Notes: generated by a model not told the origin, from the sequence alone. A stretch of DNA of 64,000 bases from Symbiodinium natans (GCA_905221605.1 CAJNDS010000142.1:142200-206199), one strand, 5' to 3'. Numbered from the stretch's first letter, positions 46,526 through 57,536 are shown. Translations and numbers: made by a program.

Positions 46526-46715
46526 GGACCCTATTTGCCTACAGTTTTAAGGGTTACACCTGCTAAATAGGGGTTTAGGGTTTATTTAGGGTCTAGGGTC
46601 TAGGGTCTAGGGTCTAGGGTCTAGGGTCTAGGGTCTAGGGTTTAGGGTTTAGGGTTTAGGGTTACTAAAGAGGGGGGGCTTACTACTAAACCGTAGGTAA
46701 ATAGGGTCCCAGGCG
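46526..46715. mobile_element. Family F element with array insert
   Basis: CCTGGGACCCTATTTGCCTAC at the left and GTAGGTAAATAGGGTCCCAGG at the right enclose a run of TCTAGGG (about 7) and TTTAGGG units at 46584-46665. Confidence 0.9.
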
Positions 46716-46803
46716 ATTTTGGGTCTACGCTTCCGCGGCTTAGGGCTTTCGACTCAAAGGCCGGCCAAAAGACCATACTTAGATATGGGGGCGGGGGGGG
46801 GGG

Positions 46804-46950
46804 TTACGGTTTAGGGTTTAGGGTTTAGGGTTTAGGGTTTAGGGTTTAGGGTTTAGGGTTTAGGGTTTAGGGTTTAGGGTTTAGGGTTTAGGGTTTAGGG
46901 TTTAGGGTTTAGGGTTTAGGGTTTAGGGTTTAGGGTTTAGGGTTTAGGGG
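46804..46950. repeat. Longest perfect G-rich array
   Basis: About 21 uninterrupted TTTAGGG units. Confidence 0.98.
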
Positions 46951-46952
46951 TA

Positions 46953-47037
46953 CCGTATTGGGGTCCTTAGTAGAAGGGGATCCTACTATTTGGGGGTTTG
47001 TATTCGGGTCCCCTGATTATCGTAAAACCCCCCATAT
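46953..47037. mobile_element. Family G element, partial
   Basis: GGATCCTACTATTTGGGG, GGGTCCCCTGATTATCGTAA and CCCCCCATATGG match the inverse of other family G copies. Confidence 0.65.
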
Positions 47038-47285
47038 GGTCACTGCTCTAAATGATCGCCCATTCTTTGGGTACACTAAAAACCCTAAACCCTAAACCCT
47101 AAACCCTAAACCCTTGTTGGGTACGTACCCCAAATCATAGGGGCCGGCTTATGATGGGGACCCCAGAAGGGACCAGAGAGTAGAGAAATCACCATGTGAC
47201 CTTCGGGCTTCGATGTTCTAGGGTGTCTAGGGTTTAGGGTTTAGGGTTTAGGGTTCTATAACCATATATATATATATATATATAT

Positions 47286-48060
47286 ATGGGTTTGTATTTT
47301 AATGGGGAGGCACGCGACGAGTGTTGGGGTCGGGGTATGCTTCGCGGGAATGTTTCGGGGTATGTTTCGGGGGTATGTTTCGGGCATGTTTCGCGGCATC
47401 ATGAGCTACTTTACCTGCAATTTCGGCGGTATGTTACGGGGTATGTTTCGGTGGTATGGTTCGGGTTATGTTACGTGGTGTTTTTCGCGGGTGTGCAACC
47501 CGTTTGCCCTTCTTAAACCTGGGCCCCCCAAAAAACACAAACCCGTATATATGGAAATATATATATATACAGGGGTTATGGCGTTCAGATTTTGTAGGAT
47601 TGGGATGTACGTGCTGCTTCTCGTTTGGGGAGTACGAGGAGAACCTCTTACAGAAGCCTGAGTGGAGTCGATTGTAACCTGAGGTTACAGTTTTTTTTTT
47701 TCAAGTGAACGCGGCACGCATACGCCGTGCACATGTCACAGTATTGGCGCAAAGTTTAGTGTTTTGTTGGTTTTTGGAGGGGTGAGCTGCGAGAAGTGAT
47801 TGGGAATGTCGTATCTCCAGCTTTGCAAGGCGCATGTACAGTCCCGTCCAAGTCCCAAATATTGTACATTCAAGATCAGGGTTTAGGTTTGGGGGGGGTC
47901 TATAGGTTATCAGTTGCTTTAAACAATTAATAGTTCCTGGTGACCCCTCAAGAAGAGTCCAAGTCTCCACCCCCAACCTAGCCGACGAACAAAGAAAAAA
48001 CAAGCGGAGGTTCAGGTTTGAGGCTTTCCACACCTTGTTGCGGGAAGCCTTGTTCAATCA
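47286..48060. other. GTATGTTTCGGGG repeats and unassigned DNA
   Basis: An (AT)n tract ends at 47287, then about eight irregular GTATGTTTCGGG-type units to 47490 that keep frames open as MFRG(Y). 47690-48060 has a minus frame (MNKASRNKVWKASNLNLRLF) of doubtful quality. No gene called. Confidence 0.5.
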
Positions 48061-48075
48061 CACCAAGTCCACCCA

Positions 48076-48190
48076 CATGGGGGTTTCCGAAATTAAGGGT
48101 GCCTTCTTGGGGGCCTCATTTTAAGAGAATGTTGCTATTTCAAAGAGTTTTTTTTGAAGGGGGCCCTTGATTTCGTAAACAGAAAACTCC
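48076..48190. mobile_element. Family G element, diverged
   Basis: GGGGGTTTCCGAAATTAAGGG at the left and CCCTTGATTTCGTAAACAG at the right. Confidence 0.65.
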
Positions 48191-48234
48191 CTAAACCCTA
48201 AACCCTAAACACTAAACCCCCACATGCTGGAGCA

Positions 48235-48330
48235 AAGCAGACCTCACGTCCAGCCACCGAGAACTCGATGCTCGGCATGGACTGGGATACAGAGTTCTCC
48301 GCCAGAGGATCCTCTGCCGAGGGCTGTAGG
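48235..48330 (+). CDS. Exon paralogous to 44930-45026
   Basis: The plus strand reads AKQTSRPATENSMLGMDWDT then EFSARGSSAEG. See 44930 for the shared LG(L/M)DW(E/D)TEFSAR core. Exon duplicates 3.3 kb apart on the same strand. Confidence 0.65.
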
Positions 48331-48568
48331 GTGTAGGGTGTAGGGTGTAGGGTTTAGGGTTTAGGGTTTAGGGTTTAGGGTCAGAGGGAACGGCAGCAAG
48401 ATCTCCCCCGCATCTGCGGCGGAAAGAGCAAGTTCTGGGGCTTAGGAGGAGTTCAGAAGATAGGGGTGAAGGTATCCCCAAACCCTAAACCCTAAACCCT
48501 AAACCCTAAACCCTAAACCCTAAACCCTAAACCCATAAACCCTAAACCGCGTTTGGGGTTGACTGGGT

Positions 48569-48653
48569 TCCCATGCATGCACCTCACCGCTCAAGCACAC
48601 AACCTGCAGGCCAAGCAGGCCATGCACAAGGAAGCTTGCCAACCTGTCTTGTA
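48569..48653 (+). CDS. Probable terminal exon
   Basis: The plus strand reads MHLTAQAHNLQAKQAMHKEA then CQPVL and TAG at 48651-48653. Confidence 0.5.
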
Positions 48654-49018
48654 GTTGTTGTATAATTAGGGTTTAGGGTTTAGGGTTTGAGAGTTTAGGG
48701 TTTGGGGCTTAGGATGACCTTAGCAAGCAAATCTACTATGCCCGTCGGCGTCTTCGATAGACGCACAGAATACGACAGTCATTACAGAAGTAAACGCTAA
48801 ACCAACTAAACCTGCAGGCCTTGAGGCCTCTTGGCCTCTTGGGCGTTAGGGCTGCTAGGATTTCTCAACAACAGGCAGATGTAGTTAGCGTAGTGGCAAC
48901 GCCGGGGTATTGTGTTTATAACTTGTGGCCTTTAAGGGTTTAGGGTTTAGGGTTTAGGGTTTTTGCAGATTCGGGGGTTTTCGTGATTGAGGGGTTTAGG
49001 GGCTTAGGGTTTGCAAAG

Positions 49019-49141
49019 GCAATGCCGACACCGTCTGAATTGTGGAAGCTGCCTCTTGCGGCACAATGGCGACTGCAATGCCAGTCTCACAAGGGACAGC
49101 GAGATCCTGGCATCAGCTCATCAAAACTCCACGAACCCTAA
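49019..49141 (+). CDS. Probable terminal exon ending in an array unit
   Basis: After TTGCAAAG the plus strand reads AMPTPSELWKLPLAAQWRLQ then CQSHKGQRDPGISSSKLHEP; the stop TAA is inside CCCTAA, a single telomere-type unit. Either a true end or a splice before it. Confidence 0.6.
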   Translation, partial: AMPTPSELWKLPLAAQWRLQCQSHKGQRDPGISSSKLHEP

Positions 49142-50510
49142 GTGGCGTTTGAAGCCCTAAACCTAAACCCTAAACCCTAAACCCTAAACCCTAAACCCTA
49201 ATGTGAGAGTCCCATTTATAAATGGGGTGGTAATACTAAAATTCGCCGGGCCAGAGGGGTCCAGCCGAAGACTACTTTCCATTACGGGAGGTTTTCGGGC
49301 ATAGGGGGTGCGGTGATAATAATAAAGGGTGGTAATTCTGAAAATTTTTCCGGCCTGGAATTGAAATTTTACTGAGAATCGCTTAAGAGTTCCATTGCAG
49401 AGAAGACTTTTCAGCTGAGCTGGCTTGAAAGAGCTCCGAGGCTCAGTCTTTAGAGAAAAGCAAAGCAGACCCTGACAGCTGACCCCCCCCCCCAGACCCC
49501 CAGACCCCCAGACCTCCAGAATTGATTATTGGCACCCGGTCTTTTTTTCCACCCCTCCAAACCCCGGTGACCAAAACAAGATTTGGGGGGGGGTTTATTA
49601 AAGGGACCCTAACATTAAACCCTGAACCCTAAATGGTGTTGGGGCTAGAGATGCGATGCATGTGAGCCCCATCTTCCAAAATCCATGCGATCCCTGAACC
49701 GTAAACTCTGAACTCTACATGTGGGTTTTGGCTTTGGGGTTTAGGGAAATTCATAAGGTTGTTCCGGGGGTTCCCCTAAGCAAGGGGTCCCCTGGATACA
49801 CACCGTAAACCTTAAGCCCTAAACCTTCAGCCCAAACCTAAACCCTAAACCCTAAACCCTAAACCCTAAACCCTAAACCCTAAACCCTAAACCCTAAACC
49901 CTAAACCCAACACCCTACACCCTAAACCAAACCTAAACCCCAAACCTCTTAAATCGCCCTGAAGCCCTGAAACCTAGGAACGTGGTTTGCGAGCCCCAGG
50001 GCGAACCCCGATAAAGGGGTCGGAATAGGTACTAGCAGTCTCCCCTTATAGTCATAGCACTTATAAAAATCCACAAGAATGTCCCCAAACAGCCCTTAAA
50101 AAAGAAACCGGTAACCCTGAAACCCTAAAACCCTAAACTCTAAACCCTAAAACCCTAAAATCCCAACCTCTAAACCCCTGTCTTAAGTAGCAAGGCCTCC
50201 TCCTGTATATGTTCACTTCTCTAAAATATGTTCTCTTTTGGGATCCTTATTAAAACAAAACCGGCCCCTCTTATTAAGGGTACCCCCCAAAAAACTAAGT
50301 TGCCCAGCAACCTAGAAGTCCAAAAGGGTGCCCTTTTTTGCTTAAAGGGGCTCAGAGGGGGAACCTGAAGCCCACAAAAAGGGAATCAGGGTACTACTGC
50401 GCGTCCTAGAAATGGACCATAATCAAACCCTAAACCCCAAACCCTCGGATTTAGGGTACCCTAAACCCTAAACCCTAAAACCAAAACCCTAAACCCTAAA
50501 CCCTCAACAC
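49142..50510. other. Unassigned DNA with arrays and one family C element
   Basis: C-rich arrays at 49150-49200 and 49812-49935; a minus frame at 49640-49705 (GIAWILEDGAHMHRI) may be an exon; family C at 50310-50412. Otherwise nothing recognised. Confidence 0.5.
50310..50412. mobile_element. Family C element
   Basis: GCAACCTAGAAGTCC...GGGTGCCCTTTTTTGC at the left, GGGTACTACTGCGCGTCCTAG at the right. Confidence 0.65.
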
Positions 50511-50514
50511 AAAC

Positions 50515-50603
50515 AAGGGGACCACGATTCAGAGAACTGACCATACGACTTCGCCTCAAAGGCCTGCTCCTTTGCCGCGGCAGCTTTTTGGCCTTGGCAT
50601 AGG
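50515..50603 (-). CDS. Exon-like fragment
   Basis: After acceptor ATGCCAAG the minus strand reads GQKAAAAKEQAFEAKSYGQF then SESW. Helical, Ala/Lys-rich. A second minus frame at 50740-50820 (GPRLVLAFRLRIPCAPKLSR) lies upstream. Confidence 0.5.
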
Positions 50604-50869
50604 AGTTGTGGGGGTTGAGGGCTGAAGGGTTTTGAGGGTATAGGGCTTAGGGCTAGGGTTCAGGGTTCAGGGTTTAGGGTTTAGGGCTAGGGTTTAGGGC
50701 TAGGGTTTAGAGTTTGGGGGTTGGGATTTAGGGTTCAAGGTCTAGGAGTCGTCTATGCTGGCCGTTTTGCGACTTAATTTCGGAGCGCAAGGGATCCTAA
50801 GCCGAAAGGCAAGGACTAGTCTGGGTCCAAGGCTTCGGTTTACGGTTTACGGTTTACGGTTTGCGGTTT

Positions 50870-50990
50870 GCGGTTTAGGGTTTAGGGTTTAGGGTTTAGG
50901 GTTTAGGGTTTAGGGTTTAGGGTTTAGGGTTTAGGGTTTAGGGTTTAGGGTTTAGGGTTTAGGGTTTAGGGTTTAGGGTTCAGGGGTTTA
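50870..50990. repeat. G-rich telomere-type array with blockwise variants
   Basis: TTTACGG x4, TTTGCGG x2, then about 15 TTTAGGG units. Confidence 0.95.
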
Positions 50991-51001
50991 GGGGTTGAGG
51001 G

Positions 51002-51110
51002 GTCTAGGGAGATTTGAAGCTTACAGCGGTGTATGGCTCAGGGCGCGCACGGCTTGGACTGAGGTGGGGGGAGCGCAGGATGGCCCCTGGCTGCGGGTTG
51101 TACTTTTTTT
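51002..51110 (+). CDS. Exon-like fragment
   Basis: The plus strand reads GRFEAYSGVWLRARTAWTEV then GGAQDGPWLRVVLF. Followed by TTA-rich DNA and an array. 51200-51275 may be another plus exon (SQSLGFGAFGHHPAPLMAL). Confidence 0.45.
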
Positions 51111-51504
51111 TGTGGGGATTTTGTATGTTAATTATTTTATTATTATTATTATGTTTATGGAGATTTTGTGTTTTTAGGGTTTAGGGTTTAGGGTTTAGGG
51201 AAATTGTGTCTCAGTCACTCGGCTTTGGGGCTTTCGGGCACCATCCAGCCCCCCTGATGGCACTTTAGACCCTAAAGGCTTATCGTCAAGTCCCCAAAGC
51301 AAAGGAAAAACCCTAAACCCTAAACCCTTAAGCCCTACTTCCTAAACAAAACCTAGAGCGCAAAACAAAACCCAAACACTCTCCGAGCCCACAAGCCCAG
51401 AAGCGGTAAAACCTAAAACCACCAACCCCCTGAACGTTCAGGGTTTAGGGTTTAGGGTTTAGGGTGTAGGGTTGAGGCTGAGGGCTTGCAGCCCTGAAAC
51501 CCTT

Positions 51505-51585
51505 AACCGATAAAAGCCTTTGACGAGAAGCTTTTCTTCGCCAACTTCCTCTTCTTCTCGCGCGTGAGCCTTGTAGTCTTTGGTA
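51505..51585 (-). CDS. Exon-like fragment, charged
   Basis: The minus strand is open in two frames: TKDYKAHAREEEEVGEEKLL and RLTREKKRKLAKKSFSS. Either is plausible. Confidence 0.45.
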
Positions 51586-51666
51586 GGGTTTGGGGTTTGG
51601 GGTTTAGGGTTTAGGGTTTAGGGTTTAGGGTTTGGGGTTCAGGGTTTAGGGTTTCGGGTTTCGGGG

Positions 51667-51760
51667 TCCCTGCGCCTGAAGATTGCGCGAAGCGGCCGGT
51701 TCAACCCTGAGCCCTTGTTTGTTCTGCGGCAGGTCTCCACACCCGAAACACTAAACCCTA
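51667..51760 (+). CDS. Exon-like fragment
   Basis: The plus strand reads SLRLKIARSGRFNPEPLFVL then RQVSTPET, with a G-rich array before and a C-rich array after it. Confidence 0.55.
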
Positions 51761-52243
51761 CACCCTAAACACCTCACCCTGAACCCTAAAACCCTAAACC
51801 CACACCTGAAACTCTCAACCCTGAACCCCATAGGAGGCCGAAAAAGATCCTGCAGTTGGCGGAAGGGTTTTCCTTGAATCTAGGTTTCGTTAGGGTTTAG
51901 GGTTTAGGGTTTAGGGTTTCGGGTTTAGGGCTTAGGGTTTTGGATTCAGGGTCGAAGCCCCCAAACCCCCCAACCCTAAACCTTAGCCCCTACAGCCTAC
52001 AGAAAGCACGGGGGTTTCCCGAACCCTATACCCTAAACCCTGAACCCTAAACCCTGAACCCTGCACCCTAAACCCTAAACGCCGTTCTCGGGGCTTTAGG
52101 CTGCAAGCCGTTTCTCGGGGCCTTGTAGGGTGCACCCGACTCCTGGGTAGGTGTTGAGGCTTGTAGGGGTTTCGGGTTTAGGGTTTAGAAGTTCATCCTG
52201 TGAGACTTATGCAGAAAGGAAGTCGAAATTGGGGGACACTTGT

Positions 52244-52340
52244 TCATCGCGTGTTTTTGTTGGGCGTTTTGTTTGACATAATGCCAAGGAGCAGAAACTG
52301 CAGTTCTGCTGCGTCGGCTGCATCCTTGTCCGGCGGCGGG
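52244..52340 (-). CDS. Probable terminal exon
   Basis: The minus strand reads PDKDAADAAELQFLLLGIMS then NKTPNKNTR and TGA at 52244-52246. Good codon use; the overlapping plus frame is poorer. Confidence 0.55.
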
Positions 52341-52627
52341 TTTAGGGTTTGGGGCTTGGGGCTTGTATTCCTATCTCTGCGATTCTTCTGATTATTCGGA
52401 TAACTGTTCATGTTAGCTTTGATATTATTGCTTGACTTTTCCGATTGCGACTCTTGTTATCACGATTGGTATCACTATGCTTAGAGCCCCATGGGGCCGT
52501 AGACCCATAATCGTAAGGCTCGCCTCGGGAAACTAAATTTTGGGTTTCTGCATCCCTCAACCCCCTAACTCCTAAACCCTCTTCAACCATTCTAGCCCTA
52601 AACTCTGAGCCCTGAACCCTAAACCCT

Positions 52628-52692
52628 TCTAAGTACCGGGCTTCTCCGCGCAGTGACATCCACGGATCCCAATTCAAGTTACAGCCCAACCT
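52628..52692 (-). CDS. Exon-like fragment
   Basis: The minus strand reads LGCNLNWDPWMSLRGEARYL. Upstream (minus sense) of 52244-52340. Confidence 0.45.
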
Positions 52693-52732
52693 CCAACGAC
52701 CCCCATATCCTCCCCAAGTCGCATTCCTTCTC

Positions 52733-52846
52733 TAGACCAAGGAGTAGCCAAGGAACAAAAAGGTGCCCTGTTTGGTTTAAGGGTGCTCAGAAGGGAACCT
52801 AAACCTAAAAAAAGTGGATACGGGCCTACTCTGGGTCCTAGTTCTA
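52733..52846. mobile_element. Family C element
   Basis: TAGACCAAGGAGTAGCCAAGG at the left, GGCCTACTCTGGGTCCTAG at the right; core GGTGCCCTGTTTGGTTTAAGG. Confidence 0.85.
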
Positions 52847-53017
52847 GTATGAGGCCTAACCCAAAACCCCTTCTGGCCCCCCCTGCCCCAGCCCCCCCCC
52901 CCCCAAAAAAAAAAAAAATAGCAAAACCAAATAACATCCATTGTAGACCCTGAACCGCTCCACCCCTACACCTCCCCCCCCCCCCCCCCCCCCCCTTGGA
53001 GCCTGAAAGCCCTCAAC

Positions 53018-53222
53018 GCCCTAAACCCTAAACCCTAATCCCTAAGCCCTAAACCCTAAGTTGCTAAACCCTAAACCCTAAACCCTAAACCCTAAATTGC
53101 TAAACCCTAAACCCTAAACCCTAAACCCTAAACCCTACACCCTACACCCTAAACCCTAAACCCTAAACCCTAAACCCTAAACCCTAAACCCTAAACCCTA
53201 AACCCTAAACCCTAAACCTAAA
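53018..53222. repeat. Long C-rich telomere-type array
   Basis: About 26 CCCTAAA units interrupted by two copies of TTGCTAAA. Confidence 0.97.
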
Positions 53223-53223
53223 C

Positions 53224-53313
53224 CACCTTGAGGTGCCAAGAGTCGAGGACCTGCAGGCGAAACTCATCAGGCGCGTCCTTCAGAGCCTTCCGGAACTTCC
53301 TGGTCGGATCAGG
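53224..53313 (-). CDS. Coding exon
   Basis: The minus strand reads PDPTRKFRKALKDAPDEFRL then QVLDSWHLKV, C-rich array left and G-rich right. One of the clearest single exons by composition; unrecognised. Confidence 0.65.
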
Positions 53314-54877
53314 GCTTGGTCGGTTTAGCGTTTAGGGTTTAGGGTTTGGGGTTTGGGGTTTGGGGTTTAGGGTTACACAAGTACCCCCCCCCCCTCCAAG
53401 AAAAAAACTGAGCAACCTAAACCCCCATGAGGCTTCAACTTCCGCGTCCTCAGACTTGATCCTGAACTCCAATTACCGTTTGGGTTTAGGGTCTGGGGTT
53501 TCGGGTTCAGGAATATTTTAAGTGTTTCGAGTTTAACCAAAACCGAGCCGCCGCCCCCGGGACGCTCCAAATGAGCCAAACCCTGAACCCGAAACCCTAA
53601 ACCACGCCAAGACACAGAGACCCGCGGAGAGCCATTGACCTGGGTCACTAGGGAGTAGGGTTTAGGGTTGGGGGTTTAGGGCTTGCTTTTGTTATAAGTC
53701 TTGCATTTTTTGGGGGTTTAGGGTCTGTCATACCAATCTGGCCTCTTAGCCTACAGCCCCCCCGAAACCGTGTGACTCGCAGAGGGTCTGGGACCTTGTA
53801 TAGTCTAAATTCTGACCCTAAGCCCCAAACGGTATAAACTCCACGAACCCTGAGCCCTCTTAGCCCTTCACCCTGCCCCATGAACTCTAAAAGTCGTAAA
53901 CAGACTTCGTCCCACAGACCCTCAACACCACAAGCCGGAAACCGGGGCGGCGCGGGGTTTAAGACATCAGGGTATAGGGTAGTGGTTGGGATGTTCTCCC
54001 TTCTACTACCAGCCCTTAACAGGATTACAATACCCCCTAGTATATTCCTATTCAGGACTGCTAATATTAGTATAGGGGGGGGACATCCCGAGGTATTGGG
54101 TGTAGCCAGGGCTTCGGGTTTGGGGTTGGGGAGTCTAGGAAGGGTTTGGGGGAGTGGGGATTTATGGTTTAGGGTTTGGTTTTGGGGGATAAGGGAACTG
54201 GGGTTTAGGCGCAGTGCAAGCACAACAGACCCTGCGGCACACAATGCACAGTGAACAAGAAAGAGCACAACCCAAAACCCTACAAGCCCTGCAAACCCGA
54301 AACCCTATAGACCACGGACAATGACAAGAACACACACACACACACAAACCCTGAATCCTGAATCCAAAACCCTGTAAACCACATAAAGCCCACAAAAAAC
54401 CGCTAAACCCTTAACACCCACCTAAGCCCTAAAGCCTTAAACCCTAAACGCCCAAAAAACCCTTTGAGCACAACAGGGCCCCTTCTGGTCCTTAGGGGAG
54501 GGTTTAGGGTTTCGGGTTTACCCTAAACCCTAAGCCCTAAAGCCCTAAAGCCCCAAAGCCCTAAAGCCCTAAAGCCCTAAAGCCCTAAAGCCCTAAAGCC
54601 CTAAAGCCCTAAAGATCTAAAGCCCTAAAGCCCTAAAGCCCTAAAGCCCTAAAGCCCTAAAGCCCTAAAGCCTTAAGCATAATGTGTAGGTGTTCAAGAA
54701 GGGGCAACCCAGGTTCCCTAATACTTGTCACGACTCCCTGAGGCTGCCTAAGCTTCCCTCAGGTTCCCTAAGGTACCCTAGACCCTCTAAACCCTAAACC
54801 CTAAACCCCAGATCCTAAACCCTAACCCCCCAAACCCTAAACCCTAAACCCTAAACCCTAAACTCTTAAGGACCCTA
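53314..54877. repeat. Degenerate arrays and an octamer block, no gene seen
   Basis: 53330-53370 TTTAGGG/TTTGGGG; long minus and plus frames at 53648-54268 have array-like residues (LNPKP, GLGFRV) and are rejected. 54525-54672 is a run of about 17 copies of the octamer CCCTAAAG. 54785-54865 is CCCTAAA. Confidence 0.8.
54525..54672. repeat. Octamer array CCCTAAAG
   Basis: About 17 units with one CCCCAAAG and one ATCTAAAG: a homogenised eight-base variant of the telomere-type unit. Confidence 0.95.
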
Positions 54878-54941
54878 GAAAATTCTCGCTCCCACGTGGC
54901 CAACTCTCGGAGGTCCGCAGGCACCGGAAGCAGGTCAAAAC
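54878..54941 (-). CDS. Coding exon
   Basis: After acceptor AAAGAAG the minus strand reads GFDLLPVPADLRELATWERE then FSR. Confidence 0.6.
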
Positions 54942-55224
54942 CTTCTTTTTTTGTTTTTTGGGCCTGGAGGGGGGGGGGGGGTTGTTGGTAGGGTTTAAGG
55001 TCCAGGTCTTAGGGTTCAAGGTTTGGTCTCTTGATTTGTTAAGGGGTGGGGGTATAGGGAGGGTTGCTAGGGTTGAGGGTCTTTTTGGTTTAGAGGGTCT
55101 GCATGAGTTTTGATGGCCCAGGAATCACGTTCAGATCCCTGGACCCTAATCCCGAAAAGCGGGAGCAAGGACACAGCTGCGCTTCCCAGTCATTGAGGGC
55201 GTGGGTCGAAACCAACTGCTATTG

Positions 55225-55325
55225 ACCAGAACCTGAATCTAACTTCGAGGCCAGCATCGTTGTCGCGTCGCTTCTCGTGTCGAAGGCCCAGGGTCAGCAG
55301 GAAGACGAAAGCATCCTGCCCGGGG
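55225..55325 (-). CDS. Coding exon
   Basis: After acceptor GGGCAG the minus strand reads DAFVFLLTLGLRHEKRRDND then AGLEVRF, GC3-rich. Possibly joins downstream to 54878-54941 on the same strand. Confidence 0.65.
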
Positions 55326-55329
55326 GAGC

Positions 55330-55960
55330 AAGCTGAAACCTCTACACCGTATGCCGGAAAAACCCTAAACCCTGAACCCTGAACCCTAAACCCTGAACTC
55401 TAAACCCTAAACCCTAAACCGTATGCCGGAACCCTGAGCCCTCAAGCCCACAGTGTAAAGCCCCTCGCCAGGCCATTTAGGGCCTGCAGGGCTGTCGGGG
55501 CCAAACAGCCTGAAACGCGTAAGGCAGGGTAAATGCACCAATGCTTATAAGACCCCTCAGGGTGTACCCCTAAGAGGCTCCTTTCATATACTCCTAGTAT
55601 GGCCCTTTTATCCCCTTGGCGGATCGTTAAACGGGTCCCAGAGCCCCAGGGTACGACCTTGGGGGTCCAAGGTGGAGTCTCATGATCCCCAAACCCCAAA
55701 GACCGAAACCCCAATAATTAAATATCTTAGAATCTTAACCCAGTAAAGAATTCGGTGCCCCTGATATCCCCCTACAGGAACCCGTTGATGGATTTAGGGG
55801 TTTGGGCTTTGGGTCTAGGGTACCAAACAATTGCCTTTAAAGGAAACAGTCTGAAATGCGCTCATGCTTGGCAGAGGCAGGGGTTGCAGGGTTTGGTCAC
55901 ACACAGGCAGGTTGCACCCTCAACCCTAAACCAACCCTAAACCCTAAGCCCTACACGGAC
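55330..55960. other. Array units and unassigned DNA
   Basis: Minus frame 55442-55714 and plus frame 55840-55920 are open but of mixed quality; no confident gene. Confidence 0.4.
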
Positions 55961-55964
55961 ATTG

Positions 55965-56024
55965 ATGGCACTCGAAAAGTCAAGCTCATATGACGTCCCT
56001 GACACTGAACGGCTGCTATCATAA
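55965..56024 (+). CDS. Short exon or mini-ORF
   Basis: MALEKSSSYDVPDTERLLS and TAA at 56022-56024. Probably a terminal exon entered upstream. Confidence 0.45.
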   Translation: MALEKSSSYDVPDTERLLS

Positions 56025-56221
56025 CCAAGGAATAACTGCAATTGTGAAACCTTGTAATTCCCAACAAAATAGGCAAGCCCGAAAAAAGCTTAAAGCTCAT
56101 CTTATGGCCAAAGCCCAAAAACCCTAATCAAAGCCTAACCCGAAACCCTAAACCCTAAACCCTAAATCCCCACAGCCAAACCCTAAGCCCTAAACCGAGA
56201 CACCCCCACAAGCCAAAGCTC

Positions 56222-56275
56222 TGCAGCCGTGATGGTCCTCAATCTGGCGGTTGCCTCGGGTCATGGCTCGAGCAC
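56222..56275 (+). CDS. Short exon-like fragment
   Basis: The plus strand reads AAVMVLNLAVASGHGSS, then a poly-C run. Confidence 0.4.
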
Positions 56276-56716
56276 CCCCCCCCCCGATAAAACAAGAAAC
56301 AAAATCAGGGTTAGGGGTTCAGGGTTTATTAGGGTTTCGTGATAGGGGTGCAGGGTTTAGGATGTACAGGCTTTATGGTCTGGGGTTCAGGGTACACAAA
56401 GCAAACCTCAGAGCATGTTCGCTGAGTGGGCAATTCCCCCCCCCCCCCCCAAACAAGGGACCTCCTTATTTACCACCAGAATGGGAAAATGCTGTTTTTA
56501 GGAACCCCCCCCCCCCCCCCCCTAAGCACTACACCCTAACCTCTACCCCCCCCCCAACCTTCCCCCCCCCCCCCCCCCACACAAAAAAAAGAGAACAACA
56601 CTATTTTTGGGAGATCCCCAAAACCCTAAACCCTAAACGCGACTCAAGGTTCAACGATCGACTTGCAGGCTTCCAACTCTAAGGGGGCTCAACTCTTTCG
56701 GGCGTAGTGCTTCGGT
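56276..56716. repeat. Poly-C tracts and degenerate arrays
   Basis: Poly-C runs at 56276, 56438, 56506 and 56545-56578; open frame across them is Pro-rich by composition only. Confidence 0.8.
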
Positions 56717-56890
56717 TTACTTGGAGGTTCATGGTACTTATGAACCAATAGAGTTTAGGGTTTAGGGCTTAGAGTTTAGGGTACTGTACTTATAAGTGCA
56801 CTTATAACCATGTTAGGGAACTTGAGGGGCTTGTAAGTGGGTGATAAGTATAGATAAACTGGTGAACAAATACCATGAACCTCCGAGCAG
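56717..56890. mobile_element. Family D element with array insert
   Basis: TTACTTGGAGGTTCATGGTACT at the left, AATACCATGAACCTCCGAGCA at the right, and GTTTAGGGTTTAGGGCTTAG inside near the left arm. Confidence 0.9.
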
Positions 56891-57087
56891 GGTTTAGGTT
56901 TAAGGGCTTAAGGAGGGCTTATCCCTTTCTGCTTGCCAACCAATTTTCCGAAAGGGTACTACGATCAACATTCGCAGTTGGTGCGAAAACCACTCTCAAA
57001 GCTGACCTGCTGACCTGATTCTAGCTATGTGGCTTCGCCCTTCTCCAAGCAACATTGAGGAGCATTAGCGCCCGCGTTATCTGAGCC

Positions 57088-57270
57088 ATGTCGAAAAGGA
57101 GCGTGGCTGATATGGTGGGATCGAGCTCCGGGAGAAGCGCGATGGGAATGATAGTGAGAACTGATGATGATGCGACTACGCCTGGGGCAGCTGCAGGAAC
57201 GGAAGGCGGAGGAGAATACCCCTCGCCGCAAGAATGGATAAGATCCGAGACAGTGACGGATAATGAACCC
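57088..57270 (+). CDS. Ser/Gly-rich coding segment with start codon
   Basis: ATG at 57088 opens MSKRSVADMVGSSSGRSAMG, MIVRTDDDATTPGAAAGTEG and PSPQEWIRSETVTDNEP, then a stop in the array. Low-complexity but charged; the minus strand is also open. Possibly a first exon. Confidence 0.45.
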
Positions 57271-57415
57271 TAAACCCTAAACCCTAAACCCTAAATGCCA
57301 GCCTTCAGGGATATCAGGCCAAAGCCCTCTCAAGCCTCAAGCCTAAACAGCCTAAACAAGAAGCCAAAAGCCCTGTAGACCCCCCCCCCCCCAGCAGACC
57401 TAAAGCCTAACCCTA

Positions 57416-57536
57416 CTCGGAGGTTCATGGTACTTATTAAAGAATCACAACCGTACTTATAACTGTACTTAGAGCTTATAAGTGGGTTATAAGTGCAGTG
57501 ATAAAAGGTTAGTAAGTACCATGAACCTCCAAGTAG
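57416..57536. mobile_element. Family D element, shortened
   Basis: ACTCGGAGGTTCATGGTACTT at the left, AGTACCATGAACCTCCAAGTA at the right, 121 bp. Confidence 0.88.

Noticed and set aside
47286-47680. Plus frames with repeated GMFRGMFRGYVSG
   Set aside because: They follow an irregular GTATGTTTCGGGG repeat that keeps several frames open; not protein-like.
53648-54268. 206-codon minus-strand frame and overlapping 124-codon plus frame
   Set aside because: Both contain array-derived stretches (LNPTP, LGLGSLG) and lack consistent codon bias; no splice-bounded exon could be defined.
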